A stretch of DNA of 64,000 nt. Source: Rhizobium sp. BK376. Lineage in GTDB: Bacteria; Pseudomonadota; Alphaproteobacteria; Rhizobiales; Rhizobiaceae. Position 1 is the first letter of the stretch. Every line of letters starts with the position of its first letter. A model generated the notes under the pieces. That model was not told where the DNA came from. It did not search any database and saw only the letters and a program-made list of their open reading frames with translations. Below are positions 45,989-54,335 of this stretch, piece by piece. The stretch covers positions 434,001 through 498,000 of the forward strand of contig NZ_SLZG01000001.1 in NCBI RefSeq assembly GCF_004341625.1, given 5' to 3'. A program made the translations under genes and the position numbers.

Positions 45989-46602
45989 CGGACGCCCCGC
46001 GCGCATGGCAGCGCATGCTTTCCGGCCGGCGACTGGATCTACTTGATCCGTCGCCGCTGGATGTCGAGATCGGTGACATCGCCCACGGCCTTGCCCGCGT
46101 TGCGCGATGGAACGGGCAGACATCGGGCGAGCATGCATTCTCCGTCGCCCAGCATTGCCTCGTGGTTGAGACGATTTTCTGCAGGCTCGGAGCGACCACG
46201 GCGGACGAGCAACTGGTCGCATTGCTGCACGACGCGCCGGAATACGTGATCGGAGACATGATCTCGCCCTTCAAGTCGGTCGTCGGCGGCGGTTACAAGG
46301 CGGTCGAACACCGGCTCGAAGGCGCAATCCATCTGCGCTTCAGCCTTCCGGCCCACCCCTCCCCGGAACTCAAGGATCGCATCAAGAAAGCTGATACCAT
46401 CGCGGCCTATTTCGAAGCGACGCTGCTTGCCGGCTTCAGCCGTGAGGAGGCGAAGAAGTTCTTCGGACAGCCGCGTGGCATTACGCAGGATATACTGCCC
46501 ATCGATCCCATGCCTGTCATGGAGGCCCAGAGGCTCTTCTGCGAGCGTTTCGAAGCGATCGAAGCCGTGCGAGCCGACGCCAAAGCGGGGCTTCGTTCAT
46601 GA
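45985..46602 (+). CDS. HD-domain phosphohydrolase (YfbR-like)
   Basis: A 205-residue HD hydrolase. Metal ligands are visible as His in SGEHAFSVAQHC, HD in LLHDAPEYVIGD, and a later Asp in IKKADTIAAYFEA. The YfbR branch dephosphorylates deoxynucleoside 5'-monophosphates; substrate assignment is by resemblance only. GTG 45985 sits in the ygfZ stop, and the stop overlaps the phosphatase start (ATGA). This makes a tightly coupled three-gene unit. Confidence 0.85.
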   Translation: MTDAPRAWQRMLSGRRLDLLDPSPLDVEIGDIAHGLARVARWNGQTSGEHAFSVAQHCLVVETIFCRLGATTADEQLVALLHDAPEYVIGDMISPFKSVVGGGYKAVEHRLEGAIHLRFSLPAHPSPELKDRIKKADTIAAYFEATLLAGFSREEAKKFFGQPRGITQDILPIDPMPVMEAQRLFCERFEAIEAVRADAKAGLRS

Positions 46603-47132
46603 CGACCATCATCGTCTCTCCCCTCGCCCGCATTGCCGAAATGGCCGTCCGCCATGGCGCCCGCGAGATGATCAGCCTCATGGCCAAGGAACAGACCTTT
46701 CATCGCCCAGCGGTCATTCGGGCTGATCGGCATCTGCTCCTCAACATGAACGACATCACATTTGCCGGCACCGGCGATCTCGTGGCGCCCCAGGAATTAC
46801 ACGTCCGGCAGATCATCGATTTTGCACAAAGCTGGGATCGGAGCGCACCGCTGGTCGTCCATTGCTGGATGGGCGTCTCCCGCTCGCCGGCGGCAGCGCT
46901 GATCGCAATGCTCGCCGTTCATCCGGAAGAAGACGATCTCGCTTTGGTGGGGCGTCTGCGGCTCGCTTCGCCCTATGCCACGCCGAATGCGCGGCTTATT
47001 CAGATCGGCGACGCGATGCTCAATCGTGGCGGCCGGCTCGTCGAAGCGGTCCGCTCGATCGGCCGTGGCGCGGATGCCGACGGCAACGCCCCCTTCATTC
47101 TGGCCTCGGAAACCGAGAAACTCTTTGGTTGA
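46599..47132 (+). CDS. Tyrosine/dual-specificity phosphatase-like protein
   Basis: A 177-residue protein with the Cys-x5-Arg phosphatase loop in VVHCWMGVSRSPAAAL (C89, R95), so the active site looks complete. The N-terminal part (IIVSPLARIAEMAVRHGARE) is typical of a rhizobial branch of the family. The substrate may be a phosphoprotein or a small phosphate ester. ATG 46599 overlaps the HD stop by four bases. mscS follows 62 bp later. Confidence 0.83.
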   Translation: MTTIIVSPLARIAEMAVRHGAREMISLMAKEQTFHRPAVIRADRHLLLNMNDITFAGTGDLVAPQELHVRQIIDFAQSWDRSAPLVVHCWMGVSRSPAAALIAMLAVHPEEDDLALVGRLRLASPYATPNARLIQIGDAMLNRGGRLVEAVRSIGRGADADGNAPFILASETEKLFG

Positions 47133-47194
47133 CTGACCTGACGGTCGCCCCATCTACCCCGTTCGACCTTGCGTAACGGATAGACGGCGGACAT

Positions 47195-48001
47195 ATGGAA
47201 CAGCAGGCAACGGACTTCATCGTGGCAACACGGACCGCGCTCAGCCAGGCGAGCGCCCTTGCGGTCCAGTATTCCTTCTCGGTGCTCGGCGCCCTCATTC
47301 TTCTCATTCTTGGATGGGTGCTCGCGGGCATCGTCAGCCGCTCGGCCTATGAAGGACTGTCTCGCATCCACGGCATAGACGAGACCCTGGCGCGTTTCTT
47401 CACCAACGTCCTTCACTACGCGCTTCTCATCCTGGTCTTCGTCACCGTCCTTGCGCAGTTCGGCGTCCAGACGGCCTCGATCATCGCCACGCTGGGTGCT
47501 GCAGGCCTGGCAATCGGCCTGGCCTTGCAAGGCACGCTGCAGAACATCGCGGCCGGCATCATGCTGCTTGTGCTGCGGCCCTTTCGCGTCGGCGAGTATA
47601 TCGAGACGGGAACGATCACCGGAACCGTGAAGGAGATCGGCCTTTTCGCCACGGAGCTGACGACCAGCGACGGCCTTTATCGGCTGGCGCCCAATTCGAC
47701 GCTCTGGAATACGCCGATCACCAACTACAGCCGCGAGCCGACCAGGCAGCATCAGGTCACAATCGGAATTGTCTCGAAAGACGATCTGGAGGTTGCGCTT
47801 TCCACGTTGCTGGATCTCGCAAATGCCGAGCCTCGCATCCAGAAGAGGCCGGAGCCGCAGGCATATGTCAACAGTATCGGCGCGACGGTCAGCATAACAT
47901 TACAATACTGGGTCAAGACCGGCGAGTGGGCGAGCGTCAGCCGCGAAATGATCATGAGGGTGAAGCGCACACTCGACGAAAAGGGCATAGCCATCAGCTG
48001 A
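47195..48001 (+). CDS. mscS: Small-conductance mechanosensitive channel (MscS family)
   Basis: Releases solutes on hypo-osmotic shock. The 268 residues give three membrane helices. The pore-lining third helix is Gly/Ala-rich (LGAAGLAIGLALQGTLQNIA) and runs into LVLRPFRVGEYIETG, the MscS beta-domain start. A C-terminal alpha/beta domain follows. The length is close to E. coli MscS (286). Both flanks suggest it is the last gene of the ygfZ strand run. Confidence 0.92.
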   Translation: MEQQATDFIVATRTALSQASALAVQYSFSVLGALILLILGWVLAGIVSRSAYEGLSRIHGIDETLARFFTNVLHYALLILVFVTVLAQFGVQTASIIATLGAAGLAIGLALQGTLQNIAAGIMLLVLRPFRVGEYIETGTITGTVKEIGLFATELTTSDGLYRLAPNSTLWNTPITNYSREPTRQHQVTIGIVSKDDLEVALSTLLDLANAEPRIQKRPEPQAYVNSIGATVSITLQYWVKTGEWASVSREMIMRVKRTLDEKGIAIS

Positions 48002-48040
48002 GTGATTGTCCCCGGCGGAATCGGACAGCATCGCCCGACA

Positions 48041-48077
48041 AAAGAAAACCCAGGCCCGATCGGGCCGGACCCGGGTT
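48041..48077 (-). terminator. Terminator of the EF-hand gene (48096-48758)
   Basis: Read on the minus strand, GAACCCGGGTCC leads into the perfect palindrome GGCCCGATCGGGCC, then TGGGTTTTCTTTT. AACCC and GGGTT ends pair to lengthen the stem and a T-rich tract follows. The same structure may also stop mscS from the other side, though without a T run. Confidence 0.75.
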
Positions 48078-48095
48078 CAGAAGATAGAGGCTCAA

Positions 48096-48758
48096 TCAGG
48101 CGGAAAGAGCATCCGTCGGGTCGGAAGCATATTGACCATAGGTGTTCTGGTAGACGCTCATGGCCGCCTGCATCTCGGCAAGGAGATCATCCGACGAATT
48201 CTGGCCGGAGGTTGCTGGGCCGGAATTGCTGCCATTCGAATTGGACGGCTCCAGCGAGAGGACATCCGCAGCTGCCGAATCCGTCGAACCCAACACGTTG
48301 AGCCCTTCGGAGAACTGATCCTTATCGAGAGAGCCCGCGTTTTGGGTATCGAGCTTCTTGAACAAGGCGGTAGCATCGTCCGCGCTCATGTCCTTCGGGC
48401 GCCCGGCGACGAATTCGTCGGACGAAACCTTGCCGTCGCCGTTCGTGTCCATGCTCGCAAAGAGCTGATCGATCGGCGACTGATCCGTGGTGCCGTCGGT
48501 CGACGTGCTGCCGGACTGGGAGGCGCTGCTCTCCTGCATCTGCAGCAGCATGCTCGCCAGATTACCGGAAAATTTATCGGTCGCGCTCGGATCGCTGTTG
48601 TCATCCTCGTCGCCAAGGATGCTCGCCGAGAGAAGACCGGACTTCGCTGCCGCCTGCAGTTCTTCGGCGGAAACAACGCCGTCGCCGTTCGTGTCGAGCG
48701 GGCTGATATAGGCTGCGCTCGTGCTTGAACTGCTTCCGACGGAAGAAATACCACTCAT
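48096..48758 (-). CDS. EF-hand protein A (paralog of 49795-50145)
   Basis: A 220-residue Ser/Asp-rich acidic protein without signal peptide, membrane segment or cysteine. EF-hand loop 1 is DTNGDGVVSAEE (22-33), loop 2 is DTNGDGKVSSDE (104-115), and a degenerate loop DTQNAGSLDKDQ lies at 137-148. A helix follows loop 1 (LASMLLQMQ). The C-terminus has SVYQNTYGQY (201-210). AGGAGATCAAT precedes the ATG. Calcium binding is expected. R. etli calsymin is a secreted EF-hand protein also lacking a classical signal; whether this one is exported is unknown. Confidence 0.85.
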   Translation of the reverse strand: MSGISSVGSSSSTSAAYISPLDTNGDGVVSAEELQAAAKSGLLSASILGDEDDNSDPSATDKFSGNLASMLLQMQESSASQSGSTSTDGTTDQSPIDQLFASMDTNGDGKVSSDEFVAGRPKDMSADDATALFKKLDTQNAGSLDKDQFSEGLNVLGSTDSAAADVLSLEPSNSNGSNSGPATSGQNSSDDLLAEMQAAMSVYQNTYGQYASDPTDALSA

Positions 48759-49146
48759 ATTGATCTCCTATAGTGGACGCGGCCGGGCCTTGCCCACGCC
48801 GCGTGAGAGGATTGCTGAAAATCAAATGTTGGGAAAACCGATCCGCGAGGGGAATGAGAACGATTCCCGCCCATCACACTGCGCATTCATCGCGCCCGGC
48901 ACATCTCGGCTTTGCTTGTTCGGGGTCGCCCCCACGCTTTCCGGATAATCCCAGGACCAAAATGCAGGCAAAACCCCACATCAGCACCAGTCAGCACAGC
49001 TCACGCCCTATCCTTCAAACAGCAAGGCGATCATTGAAAGGCGATGATTTTCGTCAGCAGTCAGATCTGAGGATAGATGCGCAGAACAAGGTTGCCCGAG
49101 GCTGGCGGCCTCCTTGTCTTTCGCAATTCCGGATGCAGCCGCGCCT
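48759..49146. other. Intergenic region between EF-hand gene A and sodC
   Basis: Nearly 390 bases without a supported gene; the few open frames lack protein-like content and ribosome-binding sites. It should contain the promoter of the EF-hand gene A. I see no strong hairpin behind sodC in it. Confidence 0.5.
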
Positions 49147-49653
49147 TTACTCGACGACTGCGCAGGCAAGCCGCTTCCCCGAGGAACCACTCGGCTGGCT
49201 GCGATTGTCGTCCGAATTCTCATGAATCATCAATGTGCGCCCGCGAATGGCATTCTTGTCGTCGAGCGTCACCATGCCGTTGAAGACCTGGGCGCGCAGC
49301 ACGCCGTCCTGTCCAACATATTGGTTCGGCATGTCGCCCGCATGAGGGCCATTTGCCGCCAGGAGGCCGTGTTCCGCCTTGTCGGGATTGAAGTGCCCAC
49401 CTGCCGAATCATACCCGTGGGCGGCATCGCATTTTCCCATCTCGTGAATGTGGAACGCGACCCACTTGTTGGCCGGCAGTCCCGAGATCTCCAACTCGAT
49501 CAGAACCCCTGTTTTCGAAGCTGTCAGTGCTGCGCGACCGGATTGCTTGCCGTCTTCGCCGACGAAATTCGCCACTGCCGTCTGCTTCTCCTGAGCAAGG
49601 ACGGGAGAGCCGGCGGCAGCGGCGAGTAGCGTAATCACGAGAAGCGCTTTCAT
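49147..49653 (-). CDS. sodC: Superoxide dismutase, Cu/Zn type (periplasmic)
   Basis: Dismutates superoxide in the periplasm. The 168 residues start with a signal peptide (LLVITLLAAAAGSPVLA). Metal-ligand blocks are FHIHEMGKCD, GGHFNPDKAEHG, GPHAGDMPNQYVG and a late histidine in TLMIHENSDD. The two cysteines for the structural disulphide are in GKCDAAH and LACAVVE. AAGGAGAATATTCC precedes the ATG. It lies between two EF-hand paralogs on the same strand. Confidence 0.92.
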   Translation of the reverse strand: MKALLVITLLAAAAGSPVLAQEKQTAVANFVGEDGKQSGRAALTASKTGVLIELEISGLPANKWVAFHIHEMGKCDAAHGYDSAGGHFNPDKAEHGLLAANGPHAGDMPNQYVGQDGVLRAQVFNGMVTLDDKNAIRGRTLMIHENSDDNRSQPSGSSGKRLACAVVE

Positions 49654-49740
49654 GGAATATTCTCCTTCCAGGGTTTTTATTCCAACGCATCGAGGGAAAA
49701 GCTGTTCCGAGATATGAGCATTCCGCGGTAAGCCATAAGC

Positions 49741-49772
49741 AAAACGGCCCGTCTTTTGGACGAGCCGTTAAA
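49741..49772 (-). terminator. Terminator after EF-hand gene B
   Basis: On the minus strand AACGGC and GCCGTT, with inner CGTC/GACG pairs, fold into a hairpin with an AAAA loop followed by TTTT. It lies 22 bases past the gene end and separates it from sodC. Confidence 0.75.
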
Positions 49773-49794
49773 ACATATCACGAAATATCGCGGA

Positions 49795-50145
49795 TCACGC
49801 AGCCATAGTACTCACGTCATACTGACCATAAGTGCCGCGATAGGCATCGCTTGCTATCTCGAGCCCGGAGTCCGTTGCCGAGCTCCCTGGCGTTGCGGCA
49901 CCGTACGCTTCCTGCTTGCCGTTCGGAGCCGATTGAATCAGCAAAGCTATGATATTGCTCAGTGCAGCCTGGGAATTGCCGCTGCCGCTATTGGTGCTGT
50001 CATCGCCATCTTCGCCGAGAATTCCCGGGCGTTCGCTGGCTTGGATTTCTTCTTGGCTAAGCACGCCGTCACCATTCGTGTCGAGACGCGAAAGCGTTCC
50101 GTGAAAGGCATACGAACTACTGGATATGGAAGAAACATGGGACAT
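49795..50145 (-). CDS. EF-hand protein B (paralog of 48096-48758)
   Basis: A 116-residue acidic protein. It starts with a Ser-rich segment (MSHVSSISSSSYAF) and has one EF-hand loop DTNGDGVLSQEE at exactly residues 22-33, the same position as in EF-hand protein A. GILGEDGDD and a hydrophobic helix (LSNIIALLIQ) follow, then the tail AYRGTYGQYD. It looks like a shortened relative lacking the second and third loops. AGGAGG lies 5 bases before the ATG at 50145, which decides against the longer frame to 50175. Confidence 0.83.
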   Translation of the reverse strand: MSHVSSISSSSYAFHGTLSRLDTNGDGVLSQEEIQASERPGILGEDGDDSTNSGSGNSQAALSNIIALLIQSAPNGKQEAYGAATPGSSATDSGLEIASDAYRGTYGQYDVSTMAA

Positions 50146-50487
50146 ACAAACCTCCTGAAGAAGGAGCCGCCTCATGCGACGTCGTTTGTACGCAATACAA
50201 TTCGTTAACAGACAATAAGAATCTAATAAGCTGATTCGCCCAATACTTCAAAACAAATTCTTAATGGGAATTAACGATAATTTCCAAGTCGTAAACGCTC
50301 TGGATCGGGAACATTCGTCAAACCCTGGCTCGCCGAGATTGCGAGGTTTGGATGGCCGACGGGTTTCTTCATTCGCCGGCCAACATCTCTTCGCCCTTCT
50401 GCATCAACCCGAAAAAGGTCCTCCCAAGAACTGGAAGCGTGGCAGGACGCGGGTGCAGGAAGTTCGTTTCTTGCGCCCCAAGAAATG

Positions 50488-50510
50488 CCCTAAATTTTTA
50501 GGGGATTTTT
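50488..50510 (+). terminator. Orphan terminator-like hairpin
   Basis: CCCTAAA and TTTAGGG form a 7-bp perfect stem around TT, followed by GATTTTT. No plus-strand gene ends nearby, since EF-hand gene B points away. It may end a small RNA or be incidental. Confidence 0.4.
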
Positions 50511-50644
50511 CCCGGCCGGCCTCAGATTGACGGCATATTTAGTCAGTTCCTACATTTTTCCATTCTAAAGAATATGGAAAATCTTGTATCTTTTCAATAT
50601 TTTGCAACTGATTATTAATAGGCGATGATCACTGTGCATCGATA

Positions 50645-50700
50645 GCGTGACAGCCGTGACCCGGTGATAGCAACCGGGCAAAGCCGTCGGATTACCTCGA
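50645..50700 (+). promoter_or_regulatory. Structured leader segment before the GGDEF/EAL gene
   Basis: CCCGGT (50660-50665) and ACCGGG (50673-50678) pair around a 7-base loop, directly followed by CAAAGCC (679-685) and GTCGG. A stem followed by CAAAGCC recalls the second half of c-di-GMP-I riboswitches. The expected partner GGCAAACC before the stem and the tetraloop receptor are not seen. It may be a diverged or different element. Confidence 0.3.
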
Positions 50701-50788
50701 GCGAATTTTCTAATTTGAGTTTTCGGAGAAAGGCATTCGATGCGCCTCATGCGCAAAGACGCCATCGGGTTCGATGCGAGGAAAGACA

Positions 50789-52738
50789 ATGCAAACGTCC
50801 GGCATGAGCGTCGGGTTCGCGTCGGGGGATGTTCTCTGCTCAATGGATTCAGGGAGACCGCCCCTTATGCCGGATGCTGAGGCGCTCCTTAGAGAACAAT
50901 ACCGCCGCGCCGTTAAGAAAGACGGATCGCTGGACCAGCAGCGCCTGCTGGATATGATCGTCGATACATACCGGGAGCAGCGTACCGAAATAGTACGCAC
51001 CGACGATGCGATCCACGCGATTCATCTCCAGAATATCTCGCTGAAGGAAGAACTCGCCGATACTTCCTCCAACCTGTCGAAGCAGAACGCGATCATCGAG
51101 GCGATCGTTCACAATCTTCCGCTCGGACTGAGCGTTTTCGACGCCAATCAGAGGCTCGCCGTCTGCAACGCGCGCTTCCGCGATCTTTTCGGCTTTTCAA
51201 ACAAGGACGTCGAAGTCGGTACGCCGATCGCAACGTTGCTGTCGCGCGTTCCGGGGATAGAGCATACCACCGGACAGCCTATGCCGGCACGGCCGGTGAA
51301 GCGCCTTCCGAGAGGAACGAAACTGCGCCGGCGCGAATGGCAGATGCATGACGGCCGATCGATCGAAAGCATCGTGACGATCCTGCCCGACGGCGGCAGC
51401 GTCTCGATCCACGAGGATGTCACCGACGAACGCAGGGCCGCCGAGCGAATTGCTTATATCGCTCATCACGATCCGCTGACGGGTCTGCCAAACCGCATCA
51501 AGTTCGGCGAAGAGGTCGAGCAGGCCCTGGGCAGGCTTGGGCCGGGAGAGCGTCTTGCTCTCGTGCATCTCAATCTCGACCGGTTCAAACTGGTCAACAA
51601 CACGGTCGGCCTATCCATCGGCGACGACATCCTGCAGCAGGTCGCCGAACGGCTTCGATCGAGCGCCGGCAGCCGAAACATACTTGCGCGGCTTGGCTCC
51701 GATGAATTCGCGATCCTGCAGGTGGGGCGCCAGCAGCCGCTGAATGTCACCGCACTTACGGAACAGATCAGCCGCGAACTGGCGACGCCCTTCATCGTCG
51801 GCGACAAGCAGGTGGAACTCAGCGTTTCGGCCGGCATCGCGATCGGTCCGGAGGATGGCGCCGAAACCCACATCCTGATGAAGAATGCCAGCGTCGCGCT
51901 TGCGCATGCCAAGGCGGATGGCGGGCGACGCAGCCGCTTCTTTACCGGCGAGATGGAAGCGCAGATCCAGGTGCGCCACGCCTTGGAAGCCGACTTGCGT
52001 CACGCGGTGAAAAACGAAGAGTTCGAGCTTCATTACCAACCGCTCTACGATGTCGCGCGCGCCCGGATCTCCGGTTTCGAAGCGCTGTTGCGCTGGAATC
52101 ACCCCGATCGCGGCCGGATATCGCCGATGGAATTCATCCCTCTTGCCGAAGAGATGGGGCTGATCGCCGATATTGGCCGCTGGGTATTGCTGCAGGCCTG
52201 CCGCGATGCAGCCAAATGGCCGGGCGACATCAAGGTCGCTGTCAACGTATCGGCCATCCAGTTCCGCAATGGCGATCTTCCGGGCGATGTCATGGCCGCC
52301 ATCGCCGCCGCCAATCTATCGCCCTCGCGGCTTGAGCTTGAAATCACCGAAAGCGTCCTGATGGAAAATCGCGATCAGACGCTGCCGACGCTTCATGATC
52401 TCAAAGCCCGCGGCATCCGCATTTCCATGGATGATTTCGGCACCGGCTATTCATCCCTCGGCTATCTCAGAAGTTTCCCCTTCGACAAGATCAAGATCGA
52501 CAAATCCTTCGTCAACGACATCATCGACAACAGGGAAGCGCAGGAAATCATGCACGTGATCATCCTGCTCGGAAATGCGCTCGGAATGCGCGTCACCGTC
52601 GAGGGGGTCGAGACGAAGAGCCAGTTCGACCGGCTGCGTCGGGAAGGATGCGACGAGATCCAGGGCTATTTCATCAGCCCGCCGAAACCCGCCGCCGATG
52701 TCCCGGTTCTTCTGGCCGCGCCCCTCGCCTCCCTGTAG
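50789..52738 (+). CDS. PAS-GGDEF-EAL protein, probable c-di-GMP phosphodiesterase
   Basis: A 649-residue cytoplasmic protein: coiled N-terminus, PAS-like segment (~100-215), GGDEF domain (~225-390) and EAL domain (~400-640). The GGDEF is degenerate: GSDEF (303-307), Asn252 replaces the metal Asp (LNLDRF), and NNTVGL replaces NDTxGH. EAL residues are present: GFEALLRW, AVNVSA, LEITESVL, MDDFGTGYSS, IKIDKSF and VEGVET. The likely net activity is c-di-GMP hydrolysis. ATG 50789 has GAGGAAAG upstream. Confidence 0.88.
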   Translation: MQTSGMSVGFASGDVLCSMDSGRPPLMPDAEALLREQYRRAVKKDGSLDQQRLLDMIVDTYREQRTEIVRTDDAIHAIHLQNISLKEELADTSSNLSKQNAIIEAIVHNLPLGLSVFDANQRLAVCNARFRDLFGFSNKDVEVGTPIATLLSRVPGIEHTTGQPMPARPVKRLPRGTKLRRREWQMHDGRSIESIVTILPDGGSVSIHEDVTDERRAAERIAYIAHHDPLTGLPNRIKFGEEVEQALGRLGPGERLALVHLNLDRFKLVNNTVGLSIGDDILQQVAERLRSSAGSRNILARLGSDEFAILQVGRQQPLNVTALTEQISRELATPFIVGDKQVELSVSAGIAIGPEDGAETHILMKNASVALAHAKADGGRRSRFFTGEMEAQIQVRHALEADLRHAVKNEEFELHYQPLYDVARARISGFEALLRWNHPDRGRISPMEFIPLAEEMGLIADIGRWVLLQACRDAAKWPGDIKVAVNVSAIQFRNGDLPGDVMAAIAAANLSPSRLELEITESVLMENRDQTLPTLHDLKARGIRISMDDFGTGYSSLGYLRSFPFDKIKIDKSFVNDIIDNREAQEIMHVIILLGNALGMRVTVEGVETKSQFDRLRREGCDEIQGYFISPPKPAADVPVLLAAPLASL

Positions 52739-52816
52739 TCAGCGGCTCTCCTGGGAATTGCACAGATTGTCTGTGCCCGGTAGGAACGATGGACGATCCG
52801 ATTCCGGGAATGGCCA

Positions 52817-53470
52817 ATGGACACGAATTCTATGTCGGGAGCATTCGCCCCGTTCGAGACGCTTGCAGCACAGCTTGTCGCCCACGCAACCGAGGGCGAT
52901 GACGGCTCGCATGACATCGCGCATATTCTGCGCGTCTTCCGCAATGCGATGCGCATCCAGGCAGAGGAAGGCGGCAATGCCCGCATTTTGACGGCCGCCG
53001 TGCTGTTGCATGATTGCGTATCCGTCGAGAAGAATTCTCCGCACAGGGCTCAGGCTTCGGCGCTGGCCGCCGAAAAGGCCGCTCGCCTTCTTGGGGAACT
53101 CGGCTGGACCGAGAGCGATATCGGCGCCGTGGCACACGCGATCACCGCGCATAGTTTCTCTGCGAATATTCCGCCCGAAACGCTGGAAGCCAAAATTCTG
53201 CAGGACGCGGACAGGCTGGATGCCATCGGCATGGTGGGTGCGGCTCGCTGCTTCTATATTGCCGGTCGCATGGGCTCCGGCCTCTACGATCCTTTCGATC
53301 CGATGGCCGAGAACCGGCCGCTGGATGACAAGCGCTACGCCATTGACCATTTCGAGACGAAGCTGTTCAAACTGGCGGATGGGTTTCAGACCGAGACCGG
53401 CCGCATGTTGGCCCGCGAGCGGCATGCGCGGCTGAAGACTGTACTTGACCTGTTCATCGAGGAAATCTGA
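52817..53470 (+). CDS. HD-domain hydrolase (YedJ-like)
   Basis: A 217-residue metal-dependent phosphohydrolase. HD ligands are in GSHDIAHILRVFRNA, LLHDCVSVEKNSPHRAQAS and the late ILQDADRLDAIG. The layout and length match the YedJ-type HD superfamily. The natural substrate is not known. It follows the EAL gene by 78 bp and is separated from the MOSC gene by 7 bp. Confidence 0.87.
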   Translation: MDTNSMSGAFAPFETLAAQLVAHATEGDDGSHDIAHILRVFRNAMRIQAEEGGNARILTAAVLLHDCVSVEKNSPHRAQASALAAEKAARLLGELGWTESDIGAVAHAITAHSFSANIPPETLEAKILQDADRLDAIGMVGAARCFYIAGRMGSGLYDPFDPMAENRPLDDKRYAIDHFETKLFKLADGFQTETGRMLARERHARLKTVLDLFIEEI

Positions 53471-53477
53471 GAGCGCC

Positions 53478-54335
53478 ATGCTGGTCAGCGATCTCTTCAT
53501 CTATCCGCTCAAGAGTGCACGCGGCATTGCGAGGACCTCCTCGCCAGTCGATGCCTTCGGCCTTGTCGGCGACCGGCGGGCGATGATTGTCGATCCTGCA
53601 GGCCACGGCATCACCCAGCGCGAGTTGCAGTCCCTGGCGCAGGTCGGCGTCGAGATCGGGCCTGATCTCATTCGCCTGACCAAGGACGGAAAGGCGGATA
53701 TCATCGCACCGCTGCCGCCGGCCGACAGACGCATGGATGTCGATATCTGGAAATCCGTCATCAGCGCCGCGATCGCCGATGACGAAACGAACATCCGGCT
53801 CTCCGAATGGCTGGGGCGGGATGTGAAGCTTGCCCATTTCGATGGGCTTGCAAGGCGTTCCGCAAGTATCGAGTGGGCCGGCGACGATACGCCCGTCACC
53901 TTCGCTGACGGCTATCAGATCCTCGTGACGACGACGGGCTCGCTGAAGGCGCTGAACGCCGATCTTGCGTCTCATGGCGAGGGATCGGTCGGCATGGAGC
54001 GTTTCCGCCCCAACATCGTCATCGATTGCGACGAGGCCTGGCCGGAAGATCGCTGGGTAGCGATCGAGATCGGCGGCATCCGGCTTGATCTTGTCAAGCC
54101 TTGCGCGCGCTGCATCATGACGACACAGGACCAGTTGAGCGGCTCTCGCGAGGTTCCCAATCCCATGCCCGCAATGGGCCGCATCCGCATGTCCGCCGAC
54201 CGACGCGTGCCAGGCCCATTGTTTGGCTGGAATGCAGTTCCGCGGAGCGAAGGGACCATTTCAATCGGGGATGCCGTCACCGTCATCGAGACGCGTCCGG
54301 AAGGCTGGGCGTTCAAAATACGCAATCGCGCCTAG
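53478..54335 (+). CDS. MOSC-domain molybdenum-cofactor protein (YcbX/mARC-like)
   Basis: A 285-residue protein with an MOSC N-terminal beta-barrel (SDLFIYPLKSARGIA) and a C-terminal MOSC domain. The cofactor cysteine lies in VKPCARCIMTTQDQL, and GMERFRPNIVID precedes it. YcbX and mARC reduce N-hydroxylated compounds. The E. coli YcbX ferredoxin domain is absent, so a separate electron donor is needed. ATG 53478 was chosen as the family start. Confidence 0.87.
   Translation: MLVSDLFIYPLKSARGIARTSSPVDAFGLVGDRRAMIVDPAGHGITQRELQSLAQVGVEIGPDLIRLTKDGKADIIAPLPPADRRMDVDIWKSVISAAIADDETNIRLSEWLGRDVKLAHFDGLARRSASIEWAGDDTPVTFADGYQILVTTTGSLKALNADLASHGEGSVGMERFRPNIVIDCDEAWPEDRWVAIEIGGIRLDLVKPCARCIMTTQDQLSGSREVPNPMPAMGRIRMSADRRVPGPLFGWNAVPRSEGTISIGDAVTVIETRPEGWAFKIRNRA

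Larger units (their letters stand above)
50146..50788. other. AT-rich intergenic region upstream of the GGDEF/EAL gene
   Basis: About 640 bases without a supported protein gene and clearly richer in A/T than its surroundings. It contains a terminator-like hairpin (50488-50510), an AT-rich stretch around 50560-50625 that may hold a promoter, and a structured segment before the start (50645-50700). The longest open frame (about 88 codons from 50264) has no ribosome-binding site and odd composition. Confidence 0.5.

Noticed and set aside
50264..50530. A possible 88-codon gene in the gap before the EAL gene
   Set aside because: No ribosome-binding site, unusual composition and an AT-rich context; it also runs through the terminator-like hairpin.
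50645..50700. A complete c-di-GMP-I riboswitch
   Set aside because: Only the CAAAGCC after a stem fits. The upstream GGCAAACC and tetraloop receptor are missing, so it is listed only as a candidate structure.
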